The notes below the pieces were generated by a model. The model was given only the letters and a program-made list of their open reading frames with translations, was not told where the DNA came from and ran no database searches. From contig CM017558.1 in NCBI GenBank assembly GCA_007844125.1, positions 50,171,831 through 50,235,830 of the forward strand: a stretch of DNA of 64,000 nt, given 5' to 3'. Source of the DNA: Sinonovacula constricta. Taxonomy: Eukaryota; Mollusca; Bivalvia; Cardiida; Solecurtidae. Numbering within the stretch: the first letter of the stretch is position 1; every line of letters starts with the position of its first letter. This document shows positions 1 to 9,056 of the stretch, in pieces. The position numbers were made by a program, and so were the translations under genes.

Positions 1-1
1 T

Positions 2-2878
2 AGAGTATTTCTTGTCGCGCAGTTCGATAAAATTTGAGCGTAGTACGAGAGGGTCTGCTTTCGATTTAGTATTTATACTCAGAGATAAGTCAACATCAGG
101 AGTTTTAAATTGCCATGGTGGAAATTCCAATACACTATTTTCCATTGTTTGGTTTAAATTTAGATGTGATGATTGTATAAGTTCTAATATCCGTAAACCA
201 AACGGCTTAATTGCCTTTGGTTTACGCTCGTACAATTGTTCATATTTGGGATTGAAAATAACACTATGTGCTGGATTTTTAGGATTAGACTTAACTTTTG
301 TTAAAAAGTGAAGCGCAAGTTTCTCTCGTCTAAGGTATAATGATGGTTCATTAGCTTCAACGTAAAGGCTCTCGACAGGAGAGGTCCTGAAAGCTCCAAG
401 GGCCAGACGGAGTCCCTGGTTGTGGACAACGTCTAGCATTTGCAGATACGATCTCCTGGCAGAGCCGTAAAAAATGCTACCATAATCTAATTTCGATCTT
501 ACTAATGATCTATAAAGTTGCAATAAAACTTTTCTATCAGCTCCCCAGTCGGTGTGGGATAAAAATTTCAACAGGTTAAGAGATTTAAGACATTTAGATT
601 TTACATATTTAATATGCGGTATAAAAGATAACTTACTGTCAAATATGACACCAAGAAATTTAGTTTCCTTGACAACAGGAATACGAGTGTCATTGAGAAA
701 TAATTCAGGATCGTTGTGCAACGTTCTTTTCTGACAAAAATGTATGCAGTTTGTTTTGGTGGGTGAAAATTTAAAACCATTGTTGTTACTCCAAGTTTGT
801 AGTTTGTTAAGGCATTGTTGTAATTGCCTTTCTATCGTATTCATATTTTTGGCACGATAACATATAAGGAAATCGTCCACATAAAGTGAACAATCTACGC
901 CATTATTTAGCGTTTTTACAATGTTGTTTATTTTGATATTAAAGAGAGTAACTGACAATATACTACCCTGAGGGACACCTTGTTCCTGTTTATGAACAGA
1001 AGACAAAGTAGACCCAATTTTAACTTGAAAATTTCTGTCAGAGAGAAAACTGTTAATAAATGTGGGTAAACGACCCTTGAGACCAAGGTCACCTAAATCT
1101 TTTAAAATCCCATGTTTCCACGTAGTATCGTATGCCTTTTCAAGGTCAAAGAACACCGCTACGAGGTGTTCTTTCTTGATAAAGGCATCGCGTACAAAAG
1201 TTTCAAATCGAACGAGATGATCGAGTGTACTGCGTTGGTTTCTGAACCCACTTTGAAATTCTGTGAGTAAATTATTTGATTCAAGATACCAAACGAGTCT
1301 ATTATTTATCATCCGTTCTAAAGTTTTACAAATACAACTAGTCAAAGCAATAGGTCTGTAACTTAAAGGATCTGTTGGATCCTTTCCCGGTTTAGGTATA
1401 GGAATGACGAATGCATTTTTCCATGAATTTGGGACTTCTCCAGAAAACCATATTTCATTATAAATAGACAATAGTAAATTTAATGATGTATGCGGCAGAT
1501 GTTTCAAAAATTGATAGGGAATATCATCTGCTCCAGCAGCGGTATCATGAGATTTATTCAATGCTTCTCTAAGTTCTCTTAAAGAAAAGGGTTGGTTGTA
1601 ATTTTCATTATTGTTCGACCTAAAATTGATTTTACTTTTTTCAGCCTGTTCCTTCACATTTTGAAATTCTTTCGAGTAATTTTCGGAAGATGAATTTTTA
1701 GCAAAACTTTCAGCAAAAGTGTCTGAAATTTCTTTTTTGTTTGTTATTATTGAGTCACTAGATTTTAAGTGATTAACAGTGGCTGAAGAAGATTTACCGC
1801 TTATTTTCCTTATGGCTGACCAGACATTTTCGACTGAAGTTTTACTGGTTATACCAGAAACAAATTTCTGCCAAGATGTTCTTTTGGCTTGTTTAATGAT
1901 TCGCCTACTCTTTGCCCTTTCATTTTTGACGTTATTTAAATTAGCAGTAGTAGGACGAATATTAAATGTTTTAAGTGCCGCTCTACGTTTTCTAATGGAT
2001 TTTTTGCATTCATCATTAAACCAAGGTTTGTTACGCTTTGACTTTGTCGTGGTCTTAGGTATACACTTTTCTGCTATGCTATGAAGAATTGTTGAGAATG
2101 AATGTATTTTATCATCAGCATTCTCAAATGTTGAAATTGTCAATTCTTCAGTACAAAATATTGAGAATAATTCCCAATTTGCTCTGTCCATTCTCCAATA
2201 AGTATTACTGTCATTTAAGTTGACAGAATCGTTGGTTAATATTACAGGAAAATGATCACTTCCACATAAATCGTCATGTACATCCCAACTATAATCAAGA
2301 TATATAGAAGGGTGACATAAAGAAAGGTCAAGAGATGAATAATGTCCTGAAGCAGGATGTAAGTAAGTTGCCTTTTTATTATTCATAAGGCATATATCAG
2401 TTTGGGCAATAAAGTCCTCTAACGTTTTACCCAAATTATTATAATCGGAACATCCCCATAATGGGCTATGTCCATTAAAATCCCCTACAAGAATATAAGG
2501 GGACGGTAATTGATTTATTAAATCATCTAATTTTGATTTTGGAATATCTGAATTAGGTGGAATGTAAACAGAGCAAACTGTAATGACTTTATGGACTGTT
2601 ACACGAATAGCAACAGCCTGTAAATCAGTATTAAGGTTAATTTTTGAATGTGGCAGTTTGGAGTTGACAAGTATTGTCGATCCTCCAGACGCCCTATCAC
2701 ACATTGTATGAATGTGATTATATATAGAATAACCTTTAAAGTCAATATTATCACTTTCCTTCAGAAATGACTCCTGAAGGCATAGCACAGCAGGATTGAA
2801 GGTGGTCAATAAAAGTAAAATTTCATTAAAATTGGCTCTAAGGCCCCGACAATTCCAATGCACTATTTTGTTGTTCAT
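2..2878 (-). CDS. LINE ORF2: AP-like endonuclease and reverse transcriptase (partial, C-terminus missing)
   Basis: This frame stays open for 959 codons from an ATG at 2878-2876 to the window edge with no stop. The N-terminal third is an exonuclease-endonuclease-phosphatase (EEP) domain: it opens with the strand containing WNCRGLR, has a GDFNGHSPLWG metal-binding loop and ends with SDHFPV. The RT domain follows, with a DLEKAYDTTW palm motif A, an EQGVPQGSILS motif B, and a YVDD active site at 872-883 (residues 666-669). The protein nicks target DNA and primes reverse transcription from the nick. All catalytic motifs look intact. An RNase H domain, present in some related elements, would lie beyond the edge and cannot be judged. 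The ATG was chosen because the same start and following residues recur in the second copy at 26009. Confidence 0.9.
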   Translation of the reverse strand, partial: MNNKIVHWNCRGLRANFNEILLLLTTFNPAVLCLQESFLKESDNIDFKGYSIYNHIHTMCDRASGGSTILVNSKLPHSKINLNTDLQAVAIRVTVHKVITVCSVYIPPNSDIPKSKLDDLINQLPSPYILVGDFNGHSPLWGCSDYNNLGKTLEDFIAQTDICLMNNKKATYLHPASGHYSSLDLSLCHPSIYLDYSWDVHDDLCGSDHFPVILTNDSVNLNDSNTYWRMDRANWELFSIFCTEELTISTFENADDKIHSFSTILHSIAEKCIPKTTTKSKRNKPWFNDECKKSIRKRRAALKTFNIRPTTANLNNVKNERAKSRRIIKQAKRTSWQKFVSGITSKTSVENVWSAIRKISGKSSSATVNHLKSSDSIITNKKEISDTFAESFAKNSSSENYSKEFQNVKEQAEKSKINFRSNNNENYNQPFSLRELREALNKSHDTAAGADDIPYQFLKHLPHTSLNLLLSIYNEIWFSGEVPNSWKNAFVIPIPKPGKDPTDPLSYRPIALTSCICKTLERMINNRLVWYLESNNLLTEFQSGFRNQRSTLDHLVRFETFVRDAFIKKEHLVAVFFDLEKAYDTTWKHGILKDLGDLGLKGRLPTFINSFLSDRNFQVKIGSTLSSVHKQEQGVPQGSILSVTLFNIKINNIVKTLNNGVDCSLYVDDFLICYRAKNMNTIERQLQQCLNKLQTWSNNNGFKFSPTKTNCIHFCQKRTLHNDPELFLNDTRIPVVKETKFLGVIFDSKLSFIPHIKYVKSKCLKSLNLLKFLSHTDWGADRKVLLQLYRSLVRSKLDYGSIFYGSARRSYLQMLDVVHNQGLRLALGAFRTSPVESLYVEANEPSLYLRREKLALHFLTKVKSNPKNPAHSVIFNPKYEQLYERKPKAIKPFGLRILELIQSSHLNLNQTMENSVLEFPPWQFKTPDVDLSLSINTKSKADPLVLRSNFIELRDKKYS

Positions 2879-2907
2879 AGGATTATATTAAATTGTATTA
2901 AAATGGA

Positions 2908-4302
2908 TTATCTTGGCGCTTTAATCGGTGACCTTGATGGTTTGTCTTTGTCTGGTGGAGATTCCGTCTCCATCAGGCAATCAAATCTATTTCTAGAGTT
3001 GGACCGGCCAACTCTCTTCTCCCGGGTATTGGGAGGACTTGGTCCTCTTGTTTTCCCGGGAGGGCTTGTAGCTTCTCTTGAAGCTTTTTCCTTTGCGGCA
3101 GCTTTTCTTTCTGCCTTTGTCTGAGGCTTCGAAATAAGTTCTATGGGTTGGTTAGGCGAAGGTTTGGAAGGTTGGGTAGCGGTAGTTTTAGAAGATTGTG
3201 TAGATGAAGATGGGTTGGAAGAGGTAGTTATGGTACTTTCAGAAGACTCTGTAGTTTTGCTTTTAGAAGACTCTGTATTTTTGAACTTGGTCGGAATTAT
3301 GATTTTGTCAGATACTTGGTCACCTGATAGAGTTTCATATTGTGTCGAACTGTCCTGGCAAACCGAAGTGGTTGATTTTGTTATAGCAGCGTAAGAAGTT
3401 TTGGAATTGACAGATGTCAGTTTCTCCTTTGCTAATTTACGCGCTTCTGGAAATGTAATATTGAGGGTATATTTAAGTTTCAATACCTCCTTTTCAAATT
3501 TCCAAGTTGGACATTCTCTGGACCTACTTTCGTGAGGTCCAGAGCAATTCGGGCACTTCGGATCCGCTTGACACTCAAAATTTGGTGAGTGAGCGGGTTC
3601 GCAACATCTTCCGCAGATGATATTGTTTGTGCAAGAAGACTCATGGTGACCAAATTTCTGACAATCAAAATAACGTAATGGATTAGGAATATATACCTGA
3701 ATTTTGACAATTAGGTAACCTACTTTAATGGTGGTGGGAAGTTTAGGGTTATTAAACGTTAGGATTAATGTATTTGTGGCAATTCTGCGTCCGTCTTTGG
3801 AGAAGGAAATTCTCCTGACACCACTCACACCCTGTGGAGTGAGTTCTGTCAGGATCTCCTCCTCCGAAAGTCCAGATAGGTCAGGGCAACGGATGACACC
3901 TTTTGAAAAGTTAAGGGAATTATGCGGGAAGGTTTTTACTTTCAGTGAACAAAACTCTTGAAGTTTCAAAATTATATCAGAGATGGGCTTTCTGTGAGTT
4001 TCAATTAAGAGGCAGTCATTTTTTATTTTCTTAACAGAGTCAACAGTTCCAATTAGGCCTTTAATTGATTTTTCTATAACAAAAGGTGATATTTTAGTAA
4101 TTGGAGTTTTTTCGAGAGATTGGATGACGAGGAAGCGTGGAAAATTTGTGCTGGATGACGCAGTGTCCGTATCAGAGTCTTCTGAAGAAATTGTTGGAAT
4201 CGGTTCAAAACATTTGCGTTTGCGATCCATGAGAATGTTATATGAAATTTCGGCACTCTGAGTCACCACCCGCCCCGGAGCCCAACAAGGGGACGTTGAC
4301 AT
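2908..4302 (-). CDS. LINE ORF1: Gag-like nucleic-acid-binding protein with zinc knuckles
   Basis: Up to 464 residues; the more likely start is the methionine at residue 26 (4227-4225), followed by the basic stretch DRKRKC. Residues about 55-205 form a conserved N-terminal block, and residues 211-264 hold three zinc-knuckle-like units: a first one in which the expected first Cys is Tyr (RYFDCQKFGH), then CGRCCEPAHSPNFEC and CPNCSGPHESRSREC. The C-terminal 150 residues are Ser/Thr/Pro/Lys-rich and probably disordered. ORF1 proteins of this group coat element RNA to form the ribonucleoprotein. The stop lies just upstream of ORF2, so ORF2 is probably translated by reinitiation. The changed first knuckle could be a family trait or a defect. 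Confidence 0.85.
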   Translation of the reverse strand: MSTSPCWAPGRVVTQSAEISYNILMDRKRKCFEPIPTISSEDSDTDTASSSTNFPRFLVIQSLEKTPITKISPFVIEKSIKGLIGTVDSVKKIKNDCLLIETHRKPISDIILKLQEFCSLKVKTFPHNSLNFSKGVIRCPDLSGLSEEEILTELTPQGVSGVRRISFSKDGRRIATNTLILTFNNPKLPTTIKVGYLIVKIQVYIPNPLRYFDCQKFGHHESSCTNNIICGRCCEPAHSPNFECQADPKCPNCSGPHESRSRECPTWKFEKEVLKLKYTLNITFPEARKLAKEKLTSVNSKTSYAAITKSTTSVCQDSSTQYETLSGDQVSDKIIIPTKFKNTESSKSKTTESSESTITTSSNPSSSTQSSKTTATQPSKPSPNQPIELISKPQTKAERKAAAKEKASREATSPPGKTRGPSPPNTREKRVGRSNSRNRFDCLMETESPPDKDKPSRSPIKAPR

Positions 4303-4818
4303 GGAGTGGGTATCCGAACTCCCAACGCCAGTGATATCAGAGTGCTATACTCTGACATGAAATACAAAATGTAAATGATGCCAGATTGATCCGTATAGCC
4401 GGCTGTCCACTAGATTATAAGTAAAAGGGGACAATTAGAGGGAGAGTTTGCGTTGCACGGTATATAATAAAGGAGAAATTAGAGTGGATAGTAGGAGGAC
4501 TAAGTAGGTGTGTACAATAGGGAAAAAGTAGCAATCTAAGGACAACGCGGCCAGCCGATTAGTTATACCGGACCAATATAACCGCCCGTCTACCCCGCAA
4601 CTAAGGGCCAAAGTAGTGTGTTGACCAGAGCTGGCTTATATGTCATATCCTGACAAGCCAACAAAGGCCTCAACCACCAGGATCCCCTCGTCACAGAGAT
4701 ACAGGGTTGCCACCCACGGCAAACAGGTGGGCTACCTTTGGAGGGTTTTTACCCCTCTACAGGTAGCGGCAGCCGGAGAATTCTATGCCCCTTCCGGCAG
4801 GGCCGTGTTTATATCTTA
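4303..4818 (-). other. Probable LINE 5' UTR/promoter region
   Basis: This stretch is GC-richer than the AT-rich DNA starting at about 4819 and has no long frame on the element's strand. The composition break at about 4818 is taken as the 5' end of the LINE. If right, the copy is 5'-complete, which is uncommon for LINEs. A target-site duplication cannot be tested because the 3' end is outside the window. Confidence 0.5.
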
Positions 4819-5425
4819 TTGAAATGATATTTTCAAATGATTTAAACAAGAAATATTTGTCCCAAAAGCAGGATTCCACAATATGACAATGCGGAATAAA
4901 TTGTCCGAATTTTACAGGTAAAATAAACAATATTTCGGATATTTTGATCATAGATCTTCTCTTACATTGTTTTATTCAAAACCTTAACATTTTCTACGAT
5001 TCTTGTTTCATAATTTCCATTTTCTTACATATTTTATTGCAATTTATATGATTTTTTATGAAAATTGTAAATTGATTTCTTATATTTGTTAAAATTTGCA
5101 AGTTATGCTTTTTTTAGAATAATTCTTTATTTTTCAAAGCTACATAAATAATATGGATGATAATATGTTAATTAATGACAAAAATGTGTTGATTTTTTAC
5201 AGAAATGTAATTGGAAATGTAAATAATGTTTCTTGCTCACATTGTTCATTATTTTAGTGTTTCAGTATTTTTATCACAGTTCATGTCAGTTGCTGTTATT
5301 TTTAAGATGTTGCGGTTATCATTTTCGTACGGAGAAAATTATGGTGAGTATGATGTTGTTGTTTTTTCTTCATATTTTTTATATTTATCAATTTTTCATT
5401 TAAGAAATGTTAACAAGGTATACTT
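4819..5425. other. AT-rich stretch without recognisable gene
   Basis: Strongly AT-rich with poly-T runs. A 132-residue frame at 5226-5624 is Phe/Leu/Ser-rich, starts in AT-rich spacer and crosses the inverted-repeat boundary at 5426, so it is not credible as a gene. Nothing else stands out. Confidence 0.5.
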
Positions 5426-5461
5426 AGGCCATAAAAAAATGATTTTCTTTTTCTCAGGCAC
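5426..5461 (+). repeat. Left inverted repeat of the 3-kb candidate element
   Basis: Pairs with 8373-8408 on the other strand at about 32 of 36 positions, ending in CAGGCAC. Confidence 0.6.
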
Positions 5462-5892
5462 CGGCGCATTAGTTTTTTCACCCCCGCTTCAATTTTTTTT
5501 ATTCAAAGAATCGTGCCCATATTTCAAACTAAATTTTGTTTTCGATACCACTAAGTTATTTTTAATAGTAGCGTGTAACCTTCAAGCGCAGCGTCTCCGC
5601 TACCCAGATTACTTACAGTATTAAATGAGCATCTAGAACGCGTGTTATGATCCAGGAAAAAGAAGTCGAAGATCGAAATTATTTCAACCCATATTAAAAG
5701 GTAAATAGAAAAGGTGAATGTTGAAAATGACTACCACAGCAGAAATATAAAAAATAGTTATAAATGAAACTATAAAATTGCTGATATTGCTATATTTTGT
5801 TACCAAAAAATGTACCACAGTTACTTGTGTCATATGTTTTCGCGACTGTATTAGCTATTTTAGACATGTTTTTTTATATAACACACATGTAG

Positions 5893-6420
5893 CTATCCAT
5901 GGCTGTTGAAATATTGCAGAACAAGGAAATTATTGAAATTTATGGCCAGCAAAATTGGCTTTGTTTTATTTATGTTTCGACCCATTGCATTGAAGTAGTT
6001 AAAAAGCTTGACAACAATCCTAACATCCAGTTGACTCAGTGGTCCAGAGGTTTCACATCCAACTGGAGTGGAAGAGGTCCGTAGTTTGATTCCCAGCTTT
6101 GGCAAAGAATTTTATTATTTTCTGTTTTGTTGTTTTTACTTTTTGTCCAAGACTTGATTTGTCACAATTGTGAATAAAACCTTTTTGCAATGTTAATTCA
6201 TTTGGAATACTAAAGCATATTGCATTTTTTAGATCAATCATGAATACATCCAAATAAAGACGAAGCATCTAAAGTAATAAGATTATAATTTCAGGTATGA
6301 TGCGAAGCCTCACTTCTGTTTCAGATGACCATGGCATCACTTCTGAACGTCAAATTCCATAAACACTTCTTGTACGTATTGTTTGCTTTAGACATTGAAA
6401 GCAATTTATTTTACAGAGGT
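5893..6420 (+). repeat. Tandem duplicate segment, unit 1 (tRNA-like module plus exon-like start)
   Basis: Shares ordered blocks with 6590-7060: a lead with GTTGAAATATTGCA, a run around AAAATTGGCTT, the tRNA-like stretch at 6030-6103, a TGTTTTGTTGTTTTT tract, a TTTCAG acceptor-like site, and a start containing CCATGGCATC. In this unit the reading frame after the ATG closes after about 30 codons. The two units appear to be an old tandem duplication of about 0.65 kb. Confidence 0.6.
6030..6103 (+). repeat. tRNA-like (SINE-head) sequence, degenerate
   Basis: The stretch GTTGACTCAGTGGTCCAGAG resembles a D-arm/A-box, and TAGTTTGATTCCCAGC resembles a T-arm/B-box, spaced like a tRNA. It is paired with a second copy at 6727-6800. 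Stems are imperfect, so it is read as a SINE remnant and not a tRNA gene. Confidence 0.4.
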
Positions 6421-6589
6421 ATTTAATTAGTTTTATGCTAGCAAAAACAAAATTTGTTATTTAAGTATTGAAGCAAAAAATGCCTCTGTATATTTTGGTC
6501 AGAATTGTTTACATCTTACATTTTAACCATATTTAAGCCATGAAACATACTCCAAAAAATATGACCAACTGCAAAAGTAGTTAAAGTCC

Positions 6590-7060
6590 ATGCCTGTTGA
6601 AATATTGCAACAAAATTAAATTAATAAAAATGTGTGGCGAACAAAATTGGCTTCAATTTATTTAATTTCCAACCCAATGAATTGAAACAGTAAAAAGGCT
6701 TGTCATCAAAGGTATTTAAACTTCCAGTTGACTCAGTGGTCCAGAGGTTAAACATCCAACTTGGGTGCAAGAGGTCCCGGGTTTGATTCCTCGCTTTGGC
6801 AAAGATTTTTATGATTATCTGTTTTGTTGTTTTTTATTTTTTGTCCAAAACACATTTTAAATGTATGATAATACAGAACTAGCATCTTAAATAATTAGTT
6901 GTTAAACTTTGTTATTTCAGATATAGTGACTAGAAGAACCGCGAAGCTTGGATTCTGTATCCAAACGGCATTGAAATGAAACCATGGCATCGATTCTAAG
7001 CGTCCAAATACAGAAACACTCTAAAATTATTCTTGGATGGACACTTTTAAGTATTTATGG
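6590..7060 (+). repeat. Tandem duplicate segment, unit 2
   Basis: Second unit of the duplication described at 5893-6420. The acceptor-like TTATTTCAG at about 6911-6919 is followed by the start of the better preserved frame at 6984. Confidence 0.6.
6727..6800 (+). repeat. tRNA-like (SINE-head) sequence, second copy
   Basis: Same module as 6030-6103, with a better B-box-like arm (CCCGGGTTTGATTCC). It sits at the same place within the duplicated segment, so it was present before the duplication. Confidence 0.4.
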
Positions 7061-7593
7061 TTCAAACAATACATTTATTGATCTTTTTAAAAATCTCCAA
7101 AAAGAAAATTCTCTTCAACAATATTGTTTAACATGTGCAAAAATAGGTACATCGAAATCTTCAAGCTTCGATAACGTTGAACTCGATGTTAAGGTCCTGG
7201 AGGCATTTAATCTCTTTGGAAGGTTTGTGCGGTTCTACATAGATGAAGATGTGGAGGATACAAACAGTGAAATGGTTTGTAGTGGCAATACCAGCACAAG
7301 TACCGAAGAGTCCGAGACAAAAAAGTGCTTTTGATGTACTAATGAACGGATCTGAATAATTGCACTTACCAGAAAAATATGAAATGGACAGAATTAAAAT
7401 AAGGAACAATTTACTTGTTTACAACAAGATTATTGAACTTCTGGAAATCGAAAGCCTTGGCTTTACAACAACAACTATGAAAAGTGGGAAAATTTTTGTC
7501 AGACTATTAACCGACTGCATATGGTATATAGATCCCCACTTGAAAAAAATGGAACAGCGAGGTTGTCATATTCCACCAGAGTTTGAACATTAA
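6984..7593 (+). pseudogene. Broken frame of an unrecognised protein family
   Basis: The first 116 codons (6984-7334) read into an A6 run at about 7318, where the frame is lost. One frame over, the coding sense continues as KSAFDVLMNGSE, meets a TAA at about 7354, then continues for 78 codons to 7593, ending IPPEFEH. Read together, this is one protein-like segment of about 200 residues broken by a frameshift and a stop. The second half, with LLTDCIWYIDPH and a following RGCHIPP, resembles uncharacterised invertebrate proteins I have seen, but I cannot name a function. It may be the coding remnant of the surrounding inverted-repeat element or a host exon captured by it. Confidence 0.45.
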
Positions 7594-7670
7594 GGGGGAT
7601 ACCAGAGAGGACACATCATAAAGTACATTGTCTAAGCAGAGAAACAATTTTGCAGCATGCATCAAATGTG

Positions 7671-7946
7671 GGATGGGATGGGATTAGCCGGCATTTTTGC
7701 CGATACTGCGCAGCGACATTTCTATCATTACAGCACAGGGGCACTTATGAGGTGCCCAGGGACTGAACCCGGCCGGTCCATTATACTGACACTGACGAGT
7801 CAGGCGTAATGCTGTCCCCGTAGCCCCGAGCGTTAGGAGGGAAGCCACTACTACCAACTTTAAAGTCTTTGGTATGACCCGGCCAGGGTTCGAACCCACG
7901 ACCTCCCGATCCGCAAGCCGACGCTCTACCATCTGAGCTATTGCGG
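7671..7946 (-). mobile_element. SINE family A, full-length copy 1
   Basis: A tRNA-derived SINE read right to left: head with A-box-like TAGCTCAGATGGTAGAGC and B-box GGTTCGAACCC, then a body of about 190 bp, then a (ATCCC)n tail. It is flanked by a 12-bp target duplication with one mismatch (7659-7670 and 7947-7958). The body carries a second B-box-like GGTTCAGTCCC and a hairpin GGGCAC/GTGCCT. Further copies are at 13814, 16919 and 25058. Confidence 0.9.
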
Positions 7947-7959
7947 GCATCAATTGTGG

Positions 7960-8372
7960 TTTTATCATTTATGTGTAAAGTTGCATATTGCAGTATGCAT
8001 GTGTTTGACATTTAAAAATAAGGAATCAGACATATTTGCAGTTAACATTGTGTTTGATGTTGCTTACTGTGATGTTATTAATACATGAATTTTGATAATG
8101 ATTAATATGTGGACCTTGTTAGTGATTTTATTAATGTTTTTGAGAGCATTAAATGCAATGGTCACAGCTCTTGTTATGTTATAATACATATTAGCTGAAC
8201 TGTAAAACTGTATTTTAATTTGCTGTTCAAATATTTTTTTTATTATTAAAGGCAATATAGATAAAATCCTCACTATAAACATTGCTATTTACTGGGAAAC
8301 AAGAAATAAAAAAAAATCTGACGCAAAAAAAAAAAAAATTTCGCCCCCTCGCATTCGTTTTTTTTCAAAAAA
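7960..8372. other. AT-rich spacer without recognisable gene
   Basis: AT-rich DNA with poly-A runs (8309-8338) next to the right inverted repeat. A 72-residue minus-strand frame here is Ile/Asn/Lys-rich and looks like chance. Confidence 0.4.
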
Positions 8373-8408
8373 GTGCCTGGGAAACAGAAAATCAACTTTT
8401 TATGGCCT
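8373..8408 (-). repeat. Right inverted repeat of the 3-kb candidate element
   Basis: Reverse complement of the left repeat at 5426-5461 with about four differences. Confidence 0.6.
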
Positions 8409-8740
8409 TATGGGTAGTAGTTTCTTTTATATTAAAGTTGATGTGATATTGAAAACATTTAAACTTGAAGCTATGAGAAACAAACTTTGATGTATAATAC
8501 AAAACATAACAAATATATTAAAATATTTTTTCTTTATTACTAATTATTTTCTTTCATTTGAAAATGGAAAAGTCTAGTAAAATAATTTCAATCCAGGCAC
8601 TCCAACACAAGCATGGCATAGCCTATTCAAGACATTTCGTGTCAGGAATCAAGCCTGGGTGACAGTATCGAGGTAGCTCAACATAAAGATCCCCAGCCCT
8701 GTTCATCCAACACTGCTTGTACTTCCAATAACTCGGAACC

Positions 8741-8867
8741 TGTAATGTAATTAGCTTTTATCAATGCTATAAGCATTACTGTTGATTATCATTTATACAT
8801 GTTGTAAGCGGCTATGACGTCACATCATTAAAACATGTCAGCCTCATCTCGTGTTGTTGATCTTACA
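8741..8867 (+). repeat. 5' LTR (127 bp)
   Basis: Begins TGTAATG and ends TTACA. It differs from the 3' LTR at roughly ten positions including a one-base indel, so the copies have diverged by several percent since insertion. Confidence 0.95.
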
Positions 8868-8885
8868 TGGTGTCAGAAATCGACG
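8868..8885 (+). promoter_or_regulatory. Primer binding site, tRNA-Leu type
   Basis: TGGTGTCAGAA follows the 5' LTR directly. It is complementary to the 3' end (TTCTGACACCA) of many animal leucine tRNAs. Confidence 0.8.
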
Positions 8886-9056
8886 AACATCGCTCACATT
8901 ACAGCGTGACAACACCAAAATTGTGGATGTAATCCATAAATAAACATCGGATGTCAGTTTTAACCACATAAATTTGTGAGGGACACATAATTTCTTTGTT
9001 TATTTCGCTGACTATTTCCGGACATCGGCGTGGTCGCGCACCGTGAGAGGAACAAA

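Larger units (their letters stand above)
1..4818 (-). mobile_element. Non-LTR retrotransposon (Nimb/jockey-like), copy 1, 3' end outside window
   Basis: A LINE read right to left: probable 5' UTR (about 4818-4303), ORF1 with zinc knuckles (4302-2908), then ORF2 with endonuclease and reverse transcriptase (2878 to beyond base 1). ORF1 ends 29 bases before the ORF2 start, a compact two-ORF layout usual in I/jockey-group elements. Both ORFs lack internal stops, so the copy looks young. The C-terminal part of ORF2 and the 3' tail lie off the left edge. The clade name is inferred from ORF1 style and RT motifs. A deleted second copy lies at 25.9-26.5 kb in the opposite orientation. Confidence 0.9.
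5426..8408. mobile_element. Candidate 2.98-kb element bounded by 36-bp inverted repeats
   Basis: The sequences at 5426-5461 and the reverse complement of 8373-8408 match at about 32 of 36 positions (both begin AGGCCATAAAAA and end CAGGCAC). They are followed inward by T-rich stretches with a CCCC run. The interval holds a tandemly duplicated exon-like segment, a broken reading frame and a SINE insertion. The inverted-repeat ends suggest a DNA transposon or derivative. No clear target duplication was seen and no transposase was recognised. The pair could instead be two independent copies of a short repeat in opposite orientation. Confidence 0.4.

Noticed and set aside
1779..2084. Plus-strand frame inside the LINE
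   Set aside because: Shadow of ORF2 on the other strand, as are the plus-strand frames at 12, 552, 2858, 3143 and 3728.
4640..4822. Small plus-strand gene
   Set aside because: Opposite-strand shadow of the LINE 5' UTR; no motif.
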